From Leadbetterella lacustris (lineage in GTDB: Bacteria > Bacteroidota > Bacteroidia > Cytophagales > Spirosomataceae), in contig OZ248458.1 in assembly GCA_965234335.1 (NCBI GenBank), positions 62,001 through 126,000 on the forward strand: a stretch of DNA of 64,000 nucleotides. The letters are read 5' to 3'. Of the stretch, positions 47,284-54,790 are shown piece after piece. A program made the position numbers and the translations under genes. The notes under the pieces are model-generated. The model was not told where the DNA came from. It did not search any database and was given only the letters and a program-made list of their open reading frames with translations. Each line of letters starts with the position of its first letter. Position 1 is the first letter of the stretch.

Positions 47284-47293
47284 ATATTTCATT

Positions 47294-47588
47294 ATGTTTT
47301 CAATAAAAATTACAAAATCCGCAAGGAAAGACTTAACGGAAATCTTGCAATACACACTAACCGAGCATGGAGAATTACAATGGGAAAAACATGGTCAAAT
47401 GATAGAGAAAAATTTCGACCTACTTTCTAAAAATCCCACTATCGACCATAAAAAAAACGACCTCCCGAATACTGTTTGACTTGGCCGATTGGAAATCATT
47501 GCATAATATACAATTTATAGACCAAAGTATTTTCATTCTGAGGGTACTACACCAAAAAATGAACTTCATTAATAATTTCAATCAGTAA
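47294..47588 (+). pseudogene. Frameshifted ParE/RelE-type toxin
   Basis: The ATG at 47294 reads MFSIKITKSARKDLTEILQY through NPTIDHKK, typical of ParE, but the frame stops at 47479. A one-base shift in the A8 run (about 47450-47457) restores a second half: TSRILFDLADWKSL then SIFILRVLHQKMNF, the usual ParE C-terminus, ending at 47588. It lies 10 bp after the antitoxin remnant. A homopolymer slip or sequencing error could explain the break, but the antitoxin is broken too. Confidence 0.7.
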
Positions 47589-47647
47589 AACATTTTTATT
47601 GCTTTAGGCTAAATTCTTCATAAATTGAGATTCCAAAAACCTTAACA

Positions 47648-48916
47648 TTGCTCTCAAAACGAATTCAAAACCTTCCTCTTTCTATTCAAACGCTATTTGC
47701 AGCAGCGGCCGCTTTTAGTACTTACCTCTGTTTTTACCCTTTCAGAAGGGCATACACCGCCGCAACTTTTGAGGAATTATATTTCTGGGGAATACATTTT
47801 AAAATACTGATAATCACCGCCCAAATATTGGGTTTTGCGGTTTCAAAAGGCATTGGCGTAAAAGTTGTTTCAGAAATGAAACCCGAAAATCGAGCCAAAG
47901 GTCTTTTGCTTTTCACCGGTATTTCCTGGATTTGTATGTTGTTTTTTGGATTGACTCCAGCACCTTACAATCTGCTATTTGTTTTTCTAGGTAGCTTACC
48001 TCTTGGCTTGTTTTACGGAGTTATTCTTGGTTTTTTGGAGGGTAGAAAAAGTACCGATTTGCTAGTGGCAGCATTGACAGCCTCTTTTATTATCGGCTCA
48101 GGCTTTGCAAAAAGCATTGGCAAATGGGTTTTGAGTTCTTTTGACGTGTCCGAATTTCTCATGCCTTTTGTGGCAGATTCTATCATGTACATTCCATTGG
48201 CCATTTCGGTTTGGTTTTTGGCTCAGATTCCTAGACCCAGCGAAGCCGACAAAAATGACCGAGTGGAAAGGCTTCCCATGAACAAAAATGACCGCAAAGC
48301 CTTCAGAAAAGAATTCGGAATAGGATTGGTTTTGTTCATTATTTCGTATGTTTTACTCACCGCTTATCGAGAATTTAGGGACAATTTCATGCCAGAAATA
48401 CTCCAAGAGTTGGGTTATGGAGGTCAGACTGCCCTATTTACCAAAACCGAAATACCTATTGCAGTAGCAGTTTTATTACTAATGGCCTCCATGCGGTGGA
48501 TTAAAAATCACGCAAAAGCCTTTATAGTCATTCAGAGTTTACTTTTATTAGGTGCATTAATCATTGGATTGGCGACATTTTTATATCAAATGGAAATCAT
48601 AAATCCAATTCTTTGGCTCATAAGTGTGGGTTTTGGAGCTTACGTAGCTTATTCTATGTGCAATAGTATATATTTTGAACGTATGTTGGCAGCCTTCAAA
48701 TACGCCGGAACCGTGGGATTCATGATTACGCTTGCCGATTATTATGCCTATTTTGGAAGCTTATTGGTATTATTTTACAAGAACTTTTTCCAAAACAAAA
48801 CCACCAATGTAAACTTCTTTATCTATGGCTCATACGCCTTGGCGGTTAGCTATTTTCTGATGGTTTTAGTGTCGATGTTCTACTTTAAAAAGAAAGCCGC
48901 ACAAACGACAGGATAA
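47648..48916 (+). CDS. DUF5690 family membrane protein (MFS-like)
   Basis: A 422-aa protein with about 11-12 hydrophobic helices. The N-terminal FAAAAAFSTYLCFYPFRRAY and the central YREFRDNFMPEILQELG match the DUF5690 family, which resembles major-facilitator transporters and is found mainly in Bacteroidota. Its substrate is unknown. The start is a TTG at 47648, because no ATG lies near the beginning of the conserved region. It is followed after 60 bp by a sugar isomerase-like lipoprotein gene; transport and processing of a sugar could be linked, but that is inference. Confidence 0.78.
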   Translation: MLSKRIQNLPLSIQTLFAAAAAFSTYLCFYPFRRAYTAATFEELYFWGIHFKILIITAQILGFAVSKGIGVKVVSEMKPENRAKGLLLFTGISWICMLFFGLTPAPYNLLFVFLGSLPLGLFYGVILGFLEGRKSTDLLVAALTASFIIGSGFAKSIGKWVLSSFDVSEFLMPFVADSIMYIPLAISVWFLAQIPRPSEADKNDRVERLPMNKNDRKAFRKEFGIGLVLFIISYVLLTAYREFRDNFMPEILQELGYGGQTALFTKTEIPIAVAVLLLMASMRWIKNHAKAFIVIQSLLLLGALIIGLATFLYQMEIINPILWLISVGFGAYVAYSMCNSIYFERMLAAFKYAGTVGFMITLADYYAYFGSLLVLFYKNFFQNKTTNVNFFIYGSYALAVSYFLMVLVSMFYFKKKAAQTTG

Positions 48917-48976
48917 GTGATTTCCGTTTTCTCAGTTATATTTGTATAATTATAATTAAAACTCAATCTTAATTTT

Positions 48977-49936
48977 ATGAAAAAAATCATTCTTGGCCTA
49001 TTTTTAGGCACCGCATTGCTAGTAGGTTGCAAATCAGAAACCGAACAAAAACCTGATTTAAACATCTCGTTGGCCCAATGGTCGCTACACAAAAGCTTCT
49101 TTGGCGATGCTCTAAATGGTGATTGGGCGACATTTGGAAGACTTTTAAAAGAAAACCCAGACTCTCTTCTTCAAGGCAAACTACATCCAGACGATTTTCC
49201 GAAAATAGCCGCCGGTTATGGCGTAAATACCATTGAATTGGTGAATACATTTTATTTCAGCAAAGCGAAAGACATGGCCTATTGGGAAGGTTTCAAAAAG
49301 AAATGTGACGATGCCGGTGTAAAAGTAGGTCTGATCATGTGTGATGCCTTGGGTGACTTGGGCAATGCCGACTCCGCGGAAAGACAAAAAGCGGTCGAAA
49401 ATCACCACGATTGGGTTAAAATCGCCAAATATTTAGGTGCTGCCACCATTAGGGTTAATGCTGCTGGAACTGGCACTGCTGAAGAAGTGGCTAAAAATGC
49501 AGCGGATGGTCTTAAAAAACTAGGCGAATTTGCGGCAAAAGAAGGAATCAATGTGGTAGTTGAAAACCACGGCGGATATTCATCAGACGGATCTTGGTTG
49601 GCAGGAGTTATGAAAGCTGTAGGCATGGAAAACGTAGGAACACTGCCCGATTTCGGTAATTTCTGCATTGAAAGAGGTCCAGACGGATGCCTAAAAGAAT
49701 ATGACAAATACAAAGGAATAGCCGAACTGATGCCTTATGCCAAAGGCGTAAGTGCCAAAACGCATGTATTCGGAAAAGATGGCAACGAATCAGAAATGGA
49801 TTATGCCAGAATATTGAAAATAGTAAAAGATGCTGGCTTTAAAGGCGATATCGGTATCGAATTTGAAGGTACGGAACTATCCGAAGACGAAGGCATAAAG
49901 GCAACTAAGGCTTTGATTGAGAAGCTTTTGAAGTAA
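48977..49936 (+). CDS. Sugar phosphate isomerase/epimerase-like lipoprotein (xylose isomerase-like TIM barrel)
   Basis: A 319-aa protein with a lipoprotein signal peptide (MKKIILGLFLGTALLVGCKSE, Cys at 18) followed by an AP-endonuclease-2-type TIM barrel: NISLAQWSLHKSFFG, GVNTIELVNTFYFS, INVVVENHGGYSSDG and GDIGIEFEGTELSEDEG. His, Glu and Asp residues for metal binding are in these strands. It would act outside the inner membrane, as many Bacteroidota members do, on an unknown sugar or cyclitol. Terminator directly downstream. Confidence 0.83.
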   Translation: MKKIILGLFLGTALLVGCKSETEQKPDLNISLAQWSLHKSFFGDALNGDWATFGRLLKENPDSLLQGKLHPDDFPKIAAGYGVNTIELVNTFYFSKAKDMAYWEGFKKKCDDAGVKVGLIMCDALGDLGNADSAERQKAVENHHDWVKIAKYLGAATIRVNAAGTGTAEEVAKNAADGLKKLGEFAAKEGINVVVENHGGYSSDGSWLAGVMKAVGMENVGTLPDFGNFCIERGPDGCLKEYDKYKGIAELMPYAKGVSAKTHVFGKDGNESEMDYARILKIVKDAGFKGDIGIEFEGTELSEDEGIKATKALIEKLLK

Positions 49937-49954
49937 GATAAATCAATATTTTAT

Positions 49955-49993
49955 AAAAGAAAAGTGGTCAATTCCCCACTTTTCTTTTTTTTT
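49955..49993 (+). terminator. Terminator after the sugar isomerase-like gene
   Basis: Stem AAAAGAAAAGTGG/CCACTTTTCTTTT with a short loop and a long T run, about 20 bp past the stop codon. The following 49994-50233 stretch shows no gene. Confidence 0.85.
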
Positions 49994-50233
49994 ATAAGAA
50001 TGAATGTCGTTTAGTTAAGGTTTTTTTACTCTAAAACCTCACCGCAGTGACCGACCATCCTGAGATCGAATGAGAGACCCCGACCTAACCACAGGAGAGG
50101 GTCTTAAAATCTCGACTTAACTTAATAACATTGATATAATAATATTTACGGTCTTATTTAGTTATCTAACTCCAGTCATCTTGCATTTAACTAAAAAATA
50201 TAATTACTTTGTTCAAGAAAGTTAAAATCTACT

Positions 50234-50458
50234 ATGATAGCGACAGAGTTAAACCCAAAACATTCAAAGCTTAATTCACTGCAAGTTAGCTTATTGAAAT
50301 TATTTTCTCAAGATATGTCTGACGACCAATCTATGGATATTCGAAAAATTCTTTTAGAATATTTTGACAAAGAATTAAAAGATGAATTGGAAATTGTAAC
50401 CAAAGAAAAGGAATACACAGTTAAAGATTACCGAGAAATGCTAGACTCAAAATCTTGA
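50234..50458 (+). CDS. Antitoxin of a PIN-domain toxin-antitoxin pair
   Basis: A 74-aa helical, acidic protein (MIATELNPKHSKLNSLQVSL ... KDYREMLDSKS) of a type seen just upstream of PIN toxins in Bacteroidota. Its stop overlaps the start of the PIN reading frame (TGATG), the coupling usual for such modules. The reading frame is intact although the toxin frame is interrupted, so the antitoxin may now be an orphan. Specific family name not recognised. Confidence 0.65.
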   Translation: MIATELNPKHSKLNSLQVSLLKLFSQDMSDDQSMDIRKILLEYFDKELKDELEIVTKEKEYTVKDYREMLDSKS

Positions 50459-50868
50459 TGTTAAAAGTTGTAATTGACACAAATTGCCTTAGAGCATCCA
50501 TTCCCCCTAAAAGTCCATTTTACCAGTTATATCTCGACTTTAAAAATCAGAAATATAAATGATTTGTAAGTACAGAAATACTTTTAGAATACGAAGAAAT
50601 TATAACATCAACCTATTCTGAAAAAACTGCCAAAATTATCCTTCACCAACTCGTTATTGCTCCCAATGTAGAATTTTCTGAACCCGCTTTTAAATGGAGG
50701 CTGATAGAAAACGATCTAGACGACAATAAATTTGCCGATTTGGCAATAAGTGTAGGTGCCGATTATCTTGTTACCAATGATTCAGATTTTAATATTTTTC
50801 AAAGTATAGATTTTCCGAAATTAAACGTCATTAGTTTAGAGAAATTCCTAGAAATTCTTGATGTTTAA
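50458..50868 (+). pseudogene. PIN-domain toxin with one in-frame TGA
   Basis: From the ATG at 50458 the frame reads MLKVVIDTNCLRASIPPKSP, then TGA at 50560-50562, then FVSTEILLEYEEII ... DDNKFADLAISVGADYLVTNDSDF ... FLEILDV to a TAA at 50868. All acidic PIN ribonuclease residues are kept (D in VIDTN, E in LLEYEE, D in KFADLA, D in TNDSDF). The TGA replaces what is probably Trp (TGG), as relatives have YKWFVS-like sequence here. A single substitution thus silences an otherwise intact toxin. Confidence 0.75.
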
Positions 50869-50900
50869 GGAGGAATATAAAATTGTAATCCAAATAATAT

Positions 50901-51857
50901 CTATTTCTTAAACAAAGAATCCACAAAGGCCATTTTATTGAAAACCTGCAAATCTTCCATTTTCTCACCTACACCAATATATTTTACAGGAATCTTGAAT
51001 TCGTCAGAAATGCCTATTACCACCCCACCTTTGGCGGTACCATCCAATTTGGTGATGGTCAAAGAATTAACTTCGGTCACTTTGGTAAACTCTCTTGCCT
51101 GAATGACAGCATTTTGGCCTGTACTTCCATCCAAAACCAACATCACTTCGTGAGGGGCTTCTGGGAGAATTTTTTGCATTACTCGTTTTATCTTACCCAA
51201 CTCATTCATTAAGTTGACTTTGGTATGCAATCTTCCTGCAGTATCAATAATAATCACATCGGCTCCTTTTTCTACACCCACTTTAATGGCATCATAAGCG
51301 ACAGACGAAGGATCAGTATTCATACCATGATCTATTACCTCCACTCCTACGCGTTGGCCCCAAAGCTTCAGTTGGTCTACCGCGGCTGCCCTAAAAGTAT
51401 CGGCTGCACCCAACACTACTTTTTTGCCATTTTTCTGAAAATTATGGGCAAGCTTTCCAATTGTTGTAGTTTTTCCAACACCATTTACGCCTACCACCAT
51501 CAGTACATAAGGCTTGGGCAGGTTTTCGGTTTCGAAGCTATTCTGTACATCTTGAGAGTTATTTTCTTGCAACAGTTCGGCTATTTCTTCACGTAGAATG
51601 ACATCCAATTCATCCGTATTAGCGAACTTATCTCGGGCCACTCGAGCCTCAATACGATTGATGATTTTGATGGTAGTATCTACACCCACATCGGAGCTAA
51701 TCAAAATTTCCTCCAGTTCGTCCAATACCTCTTCGTCTACAGTAGATTTGCCTACAATTGCCTTAGAGATCTTATCGAAAATACTAGTTTTCGATTTTTC
51801 CAGACCTTTGTCGAGTGTTTCTTTTTTTTCTTTACTAAAAAAATCAAATAAGCCCAT
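50901..51857 (-). CDS. ftsY: Signal recognition particle receptor FtsY
   Basis: A 318-aa SRP GTPase receptor that docks ribosome-SRP complexes at the inner membrane. The N domain is followed by the G domain: P-loop VGVNGVGKTTTIGKLA (about residues 121-136), DTFRAAAVDQL, IDTAGRLHT and TKLDGTAKGG. It lacks the long acidic N-terminal A domain, as usual in Bacteroidota. It lies downstream of a thioesterase gene, DUF4295 and rpmG on the same strand, a conserved order except for the thioesterase. Confidence 0.94.
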   Translation of the reverse strand: MGLFDFFSKEKKETLDKGLEKSKTSIFDKISKAIVGKSTVDEEVLDELEEILISSDVGVDTTIKIINRIEARVARDKFANTDELDVILREEIAELLQENNSQDVQNSFETENLPKPYVLMVVGVNGVGKTTTIGKLAHNFQKNGKKVVLGAADTFRAAAVDQLKLWGQRVGVEVIDHGMNTDPSSVAYDAIKVGVEKGADVIIIDTAGRLHTKVNLMNELGKIKRVMQKILPEAPHEVMLVLDGSTGQNAVIQAREFTKVTEVNSLTITKLDGTAKGGVVIGISDEFKIPVKYIGVGEKMEDLQVFNKMAFVDSLFKK

Positions 51858-51944
51858 TTATCAGAGATTGAGTGTTTTATGCAAATTTATCAAATAAATT
51901 CCGTTTGTGAGAATTTAGTTTCCTGTTGTCAGTAGAAAAAAACT

Positions 51945-52340
51945 TTAGTCCCGAAAATATCTTTCCCACAAATCAGATGGAACACGCTTAGGCCGCATAG
52001 AAATAGGATCAAGAGCAACCCAAAGTGTACGGGCTTTAACAAGAAGAATATCGCCTTTGTATATTTCATAATGCCGGTCTGAGGTAACTCCTGAGAAATT
52101 ATCGACCCACGTTTTGACCGCAATTTCGTCCGCCAAAAAAGCCGGTTTAAAGTATTCAATCTCATGTTTTTTCACTACCCAACGCATGCTGTCGGATATT
52201 TCAGTAGGCACAGAGGAATACCAATGGGCCATAGCGGCTTGCTGTAAATAATTGAAATACACCACGTTATTCACATGATTCAGCTCATCAATATCAGCCT
52301 CAGCCACTTTAACAATATGTTGGTATATCTTAGGTTTCAA
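51945..52340 (-). CDS. Acyl-CoA thioesterase (hotdog fold, YbgC/4HBT type)
   Basis: A 131-aa hotdog-fold protein. The catalytic Asp region VAEADIDELNHVNNVVYFNY (about residues 12-31) has the D-x-x-x-H-V-N-N pattern of the 4-hydroxybenzoyl-CoA thioesterase/YbgC group, and KHEIEYFKPAFLADEIAVKT follows. It hydrolyses acyl-CoA thioesters in the cytoplasm; substrate unknown. It sits between the DUF4295 gene and ftsY, on the same strand. Confidence 0.85.
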   Translation of the reverse strand: MKPKIYQHIVKVAEADIDELNHVNNVVYFNYLQQAAMAHWYSSVPTEISDSMRWVVKKHEIEYFKPAFLADEIAVKTWVDNFSGVTSDRHYEIYKGDILLVKARTLWVALDPISMRPKRVPSDLWERYFRD

Positions 52341-52344
52341 TATT

Positions 52345-52442
52345 TTAAAAACTCATTACTCACCACCAAAAAAACTCAAAACTCAAAACTCACAACTCAG
52401 TACTCAAAACCCAAAACTCACAACTCAAAACCCAAAACTAGT
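52345..52442. repeat. Low-complexity aactcaaaactcac repeat
   Basis: Degenerate short tandem repeats of ctcaaaa/ctcacaa between the thioesterase gene and the DUF4295 terminator; no function apparent. Confidence 0.7.
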
Positions 52443-52501
52443 TAAACATGTCATCGACTACGCTCAGACACCGCATTAGAAACTAAAATATTATACAAAA
52501 C

Positions 52502-52532
52502 AAAAAGCCTTAACCGAAACGGCAAGGCTTTC
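52502..52532 (-). terminator. Terminator of the rpmG-DUF4295 operon
   Basis: AAAGCCTT.../...AAGGCTTT stem with a GC-containing inner part; on the minus strand a T run follows. About 20 bp past the DUF4295 stop. Confidence 0.75.
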
Positions 52533-52553
52533 ATAAATATCTTTGACGACTTA

Positions 52554-52706
52554 TTATTTTAAAGCTTCAGCGATGTTGTCAACCGCAACCATCTCTTCTT
52601 TAAATGAATAAGCACCTGTTTTATCAGATTTTACAGCTTTGATAACTTTCGCAAAACTCTTCAACGCTGTTTTATCCCTTAGGGTTGCAACTACTTTCTT
52701 TGCCAT
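52554..52706 (-). CDS. DUF4295 family protein (50 aa)
   Basis: A short protein that I translated directly: MAKKVVATLRDKTALKSFAK ... AVKSDKTGAYSFKEEM ... IAEALK, 50 aa with a TAA stop at 52554. It follows rpmG by 59 bp on the same strand. Small basic DUF4295 proteins occupy exactly this position in Bacteroidota, between rpmG and ftsY, and are thought to be ribosome-associated. Function unproven. Confidence 0.85.
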   Translation of the reverse strand: MAKKVVATLRDKTALKSFAKVIKAVKSDKTGAYSFKEEMVAVDNIAEALK

Positions 52707-52765
52707 TGTATTTTTATGTTAAATGTTTGATGTTCGACTTTGGCCTTGGCCATAATTCAAACAAA

Positions 52766-52948
52766 TTACTTGATTTCTTTGTGTACTGTAACTTTTTTCA
52801 ACACCGGATTGTACTTCTTCAACTCCAAACGTGACGTAGTATTCTTACGGTTTTTGGTAGTGATGTATCTAGACATTCCTGGCTGACCTGTGGTCTTGTG
52901 CTCGGTACATTCTAATATAACCTGAACTCTATTTCCTTTCTTTGCCAT
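52766..52948 (-). CDS. rpmG: 50S ribosomal protein L33
   Basis: A 60-aa protein: MAKKGNRVQVILECTEH, RYITTKNRKNTTSRLELKKY and NPVLKKVTVHKEIK are the standard bL33 features; it lacks the four-Cys zinc ribbon form. rpmB, which precedes rpmG in many Bacteroidota, is not here: the upstream region holds a promoter and then a divergent reductase gene. Confidence 0.94.
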   Translation of the reverse strand: MAKKGNRVQVILECTEHKTTGQPGMSRYITTKNRKNTTSRLELKKYNPVLKKVTVHKEIK

Positions 52949-52983
52949 TATTATAAAATATTATCTTTTTCTAAATCGGGCTG

Positions 52984-53015
52984 CAAAGATATTAATTTTT
53001 TTCTTTTTACAAAAA
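52984..53015 (-). promoter_or_regulatory. Promoter of rpmG
   Basis: On the minus strand TTTTTG (53015-53010), 18 bp, then TATCTTTG (52991-52984): an excellent Bacteroidota -33/-7 pair, 36 bp before the rpmG start. Confidence 0.65.
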
Positions 53016-53063
53016 CCTTTCTCTAAATTATTTATGATAAAAAACAGAATTCGTATAAAACAG

Positions 53064-53071
53064 TACTTTTG
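53064..53071 (+). promoter_or_regulatory. -7 box of the MDR reductase gene
   Basis: TACTTTTG matches TAnnTTTG, 44 bp before the chosen ATG at 53115 and back-to-back with the rpmG promoter. Confidence 0.5.
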
Positions 53072-53114
53072 TCATTAAAAATTATTATGCTTGCATCCAA
53101 ATTCAACAAAAGAA

Positions 53115-54116
53115 ATGCAAAACACCCGAATATTACTCAACCAAAGACCTCTGGGAACACCCAGTTCTGACTGCTGGAAATTGGATATTTCAGAAATACC
53201 CGAACTCCAAGATGGCCAGGTACTTTTAAAAACACAATACCTTTCTATAGACCCCGCCATGAGAGGCTGGATGAACGAAGGAAAAAGTTACATTAAACCA
53301 GTGGCAATCGGCGAAGTGATGAGAGCTCTTGGAGTTGCAGAAATCATCGCTTCAAAAAACGATAAATTTGCTGTGGGCGACTATGTCAGTGCAAGTGTCG
53401 GTGTACAAGAATACGCAGTTTCTGATGGATGGGATTTTGTAAAAGTGGACCCAAATGTTTTTCCATTGCCGGCTTACTTAGGTACGCTGGGCATGTCGGG
53501 CCTTACTGCATATTTTGGCATACTCGATACCGGCCAACCCAAAGCTGGCGAAACTGTAGTGGTTTCAGGTGCTGCTGGAGCAGTAGGTAGTGTGGTAGGG
53601 CAAATAGCCAAAATCAAAGGCTGTAAAGTAGTTGGCATTGCGGGTGGAAAAGAAAAGTGTGATTACGTAGTAAACGAACTAGGTTTTGATGCTTGTATAG
53701 ACTACAAGGCTGGGAATCTCAGAAAAGACCTCAAAGAAGCATGCCCTGCAGGTGTGGATGTTTACTTTGACAATGTGGGTGGAGAAATTCTAGACACGGT
53801 ATTGACGCTCATCAACAAAAAAGCACGTATAGTTATTTGTGGGGCTATTTCACAGTACAACGCCACCAAGCTAGAAGGTCCCAAAAACTACCTTTCACTG
53901 TTGGTAAACCGAGCCAGAATGGAAGGCATAGTGGTTTTTGACAACGCCGCAAGGTATGGAGAAGCAGCCAAAGAAATGGCTGGCTGGATCTTGGAAGGTA
54001 AACTAAATGCCAATTTTCATGTAGAAAAAGGTGGCGTAAGAGCTTTTCCAGAAGTCCTTTCGAAGCTATTTGCTGGCGAAAACACAGGAAAAATGGTCTT
54101 AGAAATCAGTGAATAA
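53115..54116 (+). CDS. NADP-dependent oxidoreductase (MDR, leukotriene B4 dehydrogenase-like)
   Basis: A zinc-free medium-chain reductase of about 333 aa. I start at ATG 53115 (MQNTRILLNQRPLGTP) rather than the upstream TTG. Motifs: YLSIDPAMRGWMNE (about residues 41-54), NADPH-binding VSGAAGAVGSVVGQIAK (about residues 146-162) and YFDNVGGEILDTV (about residues 214-226). Related enzymes reduce the double bond of alpha,beta-unsaturated ketones and aldehydes. Cytoplasmic and monocistronic. Confidence 0.9.
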   Translation: MQNTRILLNQRPLGTPSSDCWKLDISEIPELQDGQVLLKTQYLSIDPAMRGWMNEGKSYIKPVAIGEVMRALGVAEIIASKNDKFAVGDYVSASVGVQEYAVSDGWDFVKVDPNVFPLPAYLGTLGMSGLTAYFGILDTGQPKAGETVVVSGAAGAVGSVVGQIAKIKGCKVVGIAGGKEKCDYVVNELGFDACIDYKAGNLRKDLKEACPAGVDVYFDNVGGEILDTVLTLINKKARIVICGAISQYNATKLEGPKNYLSLLVNRARMEGIVVFDNAARYGEAAKEMAGWILEGKLNANFHVEKGGVRAFPEVLSKLFAGENTGKMVLEISE

Positions 54117-54163
54117 TTTCAAAAGATTTTCGTTTTATATGCACAAAAATTTAGAACTAAGAA

Positions 54164-54790
54164 ATGAATACCTATTTTAGACTAGGAGCCATCGCTTGTA
54201 TAGTTATCCAACTTTCAGCATGTAAAAGTAACCAAAGTTTTTTGGCCGAAAATGCCAATTCGGCATTAGAAATGCATAAAAGAGTGGCAATTCTGCCATT
54301 TAAAGTTACTTTTAACGATGAATATAAAGCCTTAAGCCGAGGACGTGGCCAGGGAAACTGGCAGGAGCAAGAACGTATTGCTGGTCTGGATCTTCAAAAA
54401 TCGGCCTTCAAAGCTTTGGCTAGAAGAGCTGAGAAAAAAAAGTGGGGCATTACGGTGCAAGATTTTTTGACCACAAACAAAACGCTGCAAAGTGAAAACA
54501 TCAGATTTTCGGAACTAAAATCTTTAGACAAAGGAAAACTAGCACGACTCCTAGGGGTTGATGCTGTTATTTGGGGTAATGCCGAAATGCAGTTTTCGAT
54601 GAGAAACTTTGCTAGCCGAAATGGCATGAATACCCAACTCCAGCTTATCGATGCTGATTCTGGCGGGTTGGTTTGGACAAGTCAGAGTTTTCAAGACATC
54701 AACAACCGCATGGATTCTCCACAAGACTTGGCAGTACGGGCTGTTCAGAATCTTGTGGGAGAATTGCCCTACAGACCACAAAATTACTGA
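54164..54790 (+). CDS. Lipoprotein with CsgG/GNA1162-like fold (tentative)
   Basis: A 208-aa lipoprotein (signal RLGAIACIVIQLSACKSNQ, Cys about 20). The mature part reads HKRVAILPFKVTF, then LARLLGVDAVIWGNAEMQFS and NTQLQLIDADSGGLVWTS. This alternation of a conserved beta strand, a GVDA-V-x-G turn and a D-G-x-x-W-x-S strand is typical of the CsgG/FlgO/GNA1162-like family of outer-membrane-associated lipoproteins. Partner unknown. Its end overlaps the convergent metalloprotease gene by 7 bp. Confidence 0.6.
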   Translation: MNTYFRLGAIACIVIQLSACKSNQSFLAENANSALEMHKRVAILPFKVTFNDEYKALSRGRGQGNWQEQERIAGLDLQKSAFKALARRAEKKKWGITVQDFLTTNKTLQSENIRFSELKSLDKGKLARLLGVDAVIWGNAEMQFSMRNFASRNGMNTQLQLIDADSGGLVWTSQSFQDINNRMDSPQDLAVRAVQNLVGELPYRPQNY

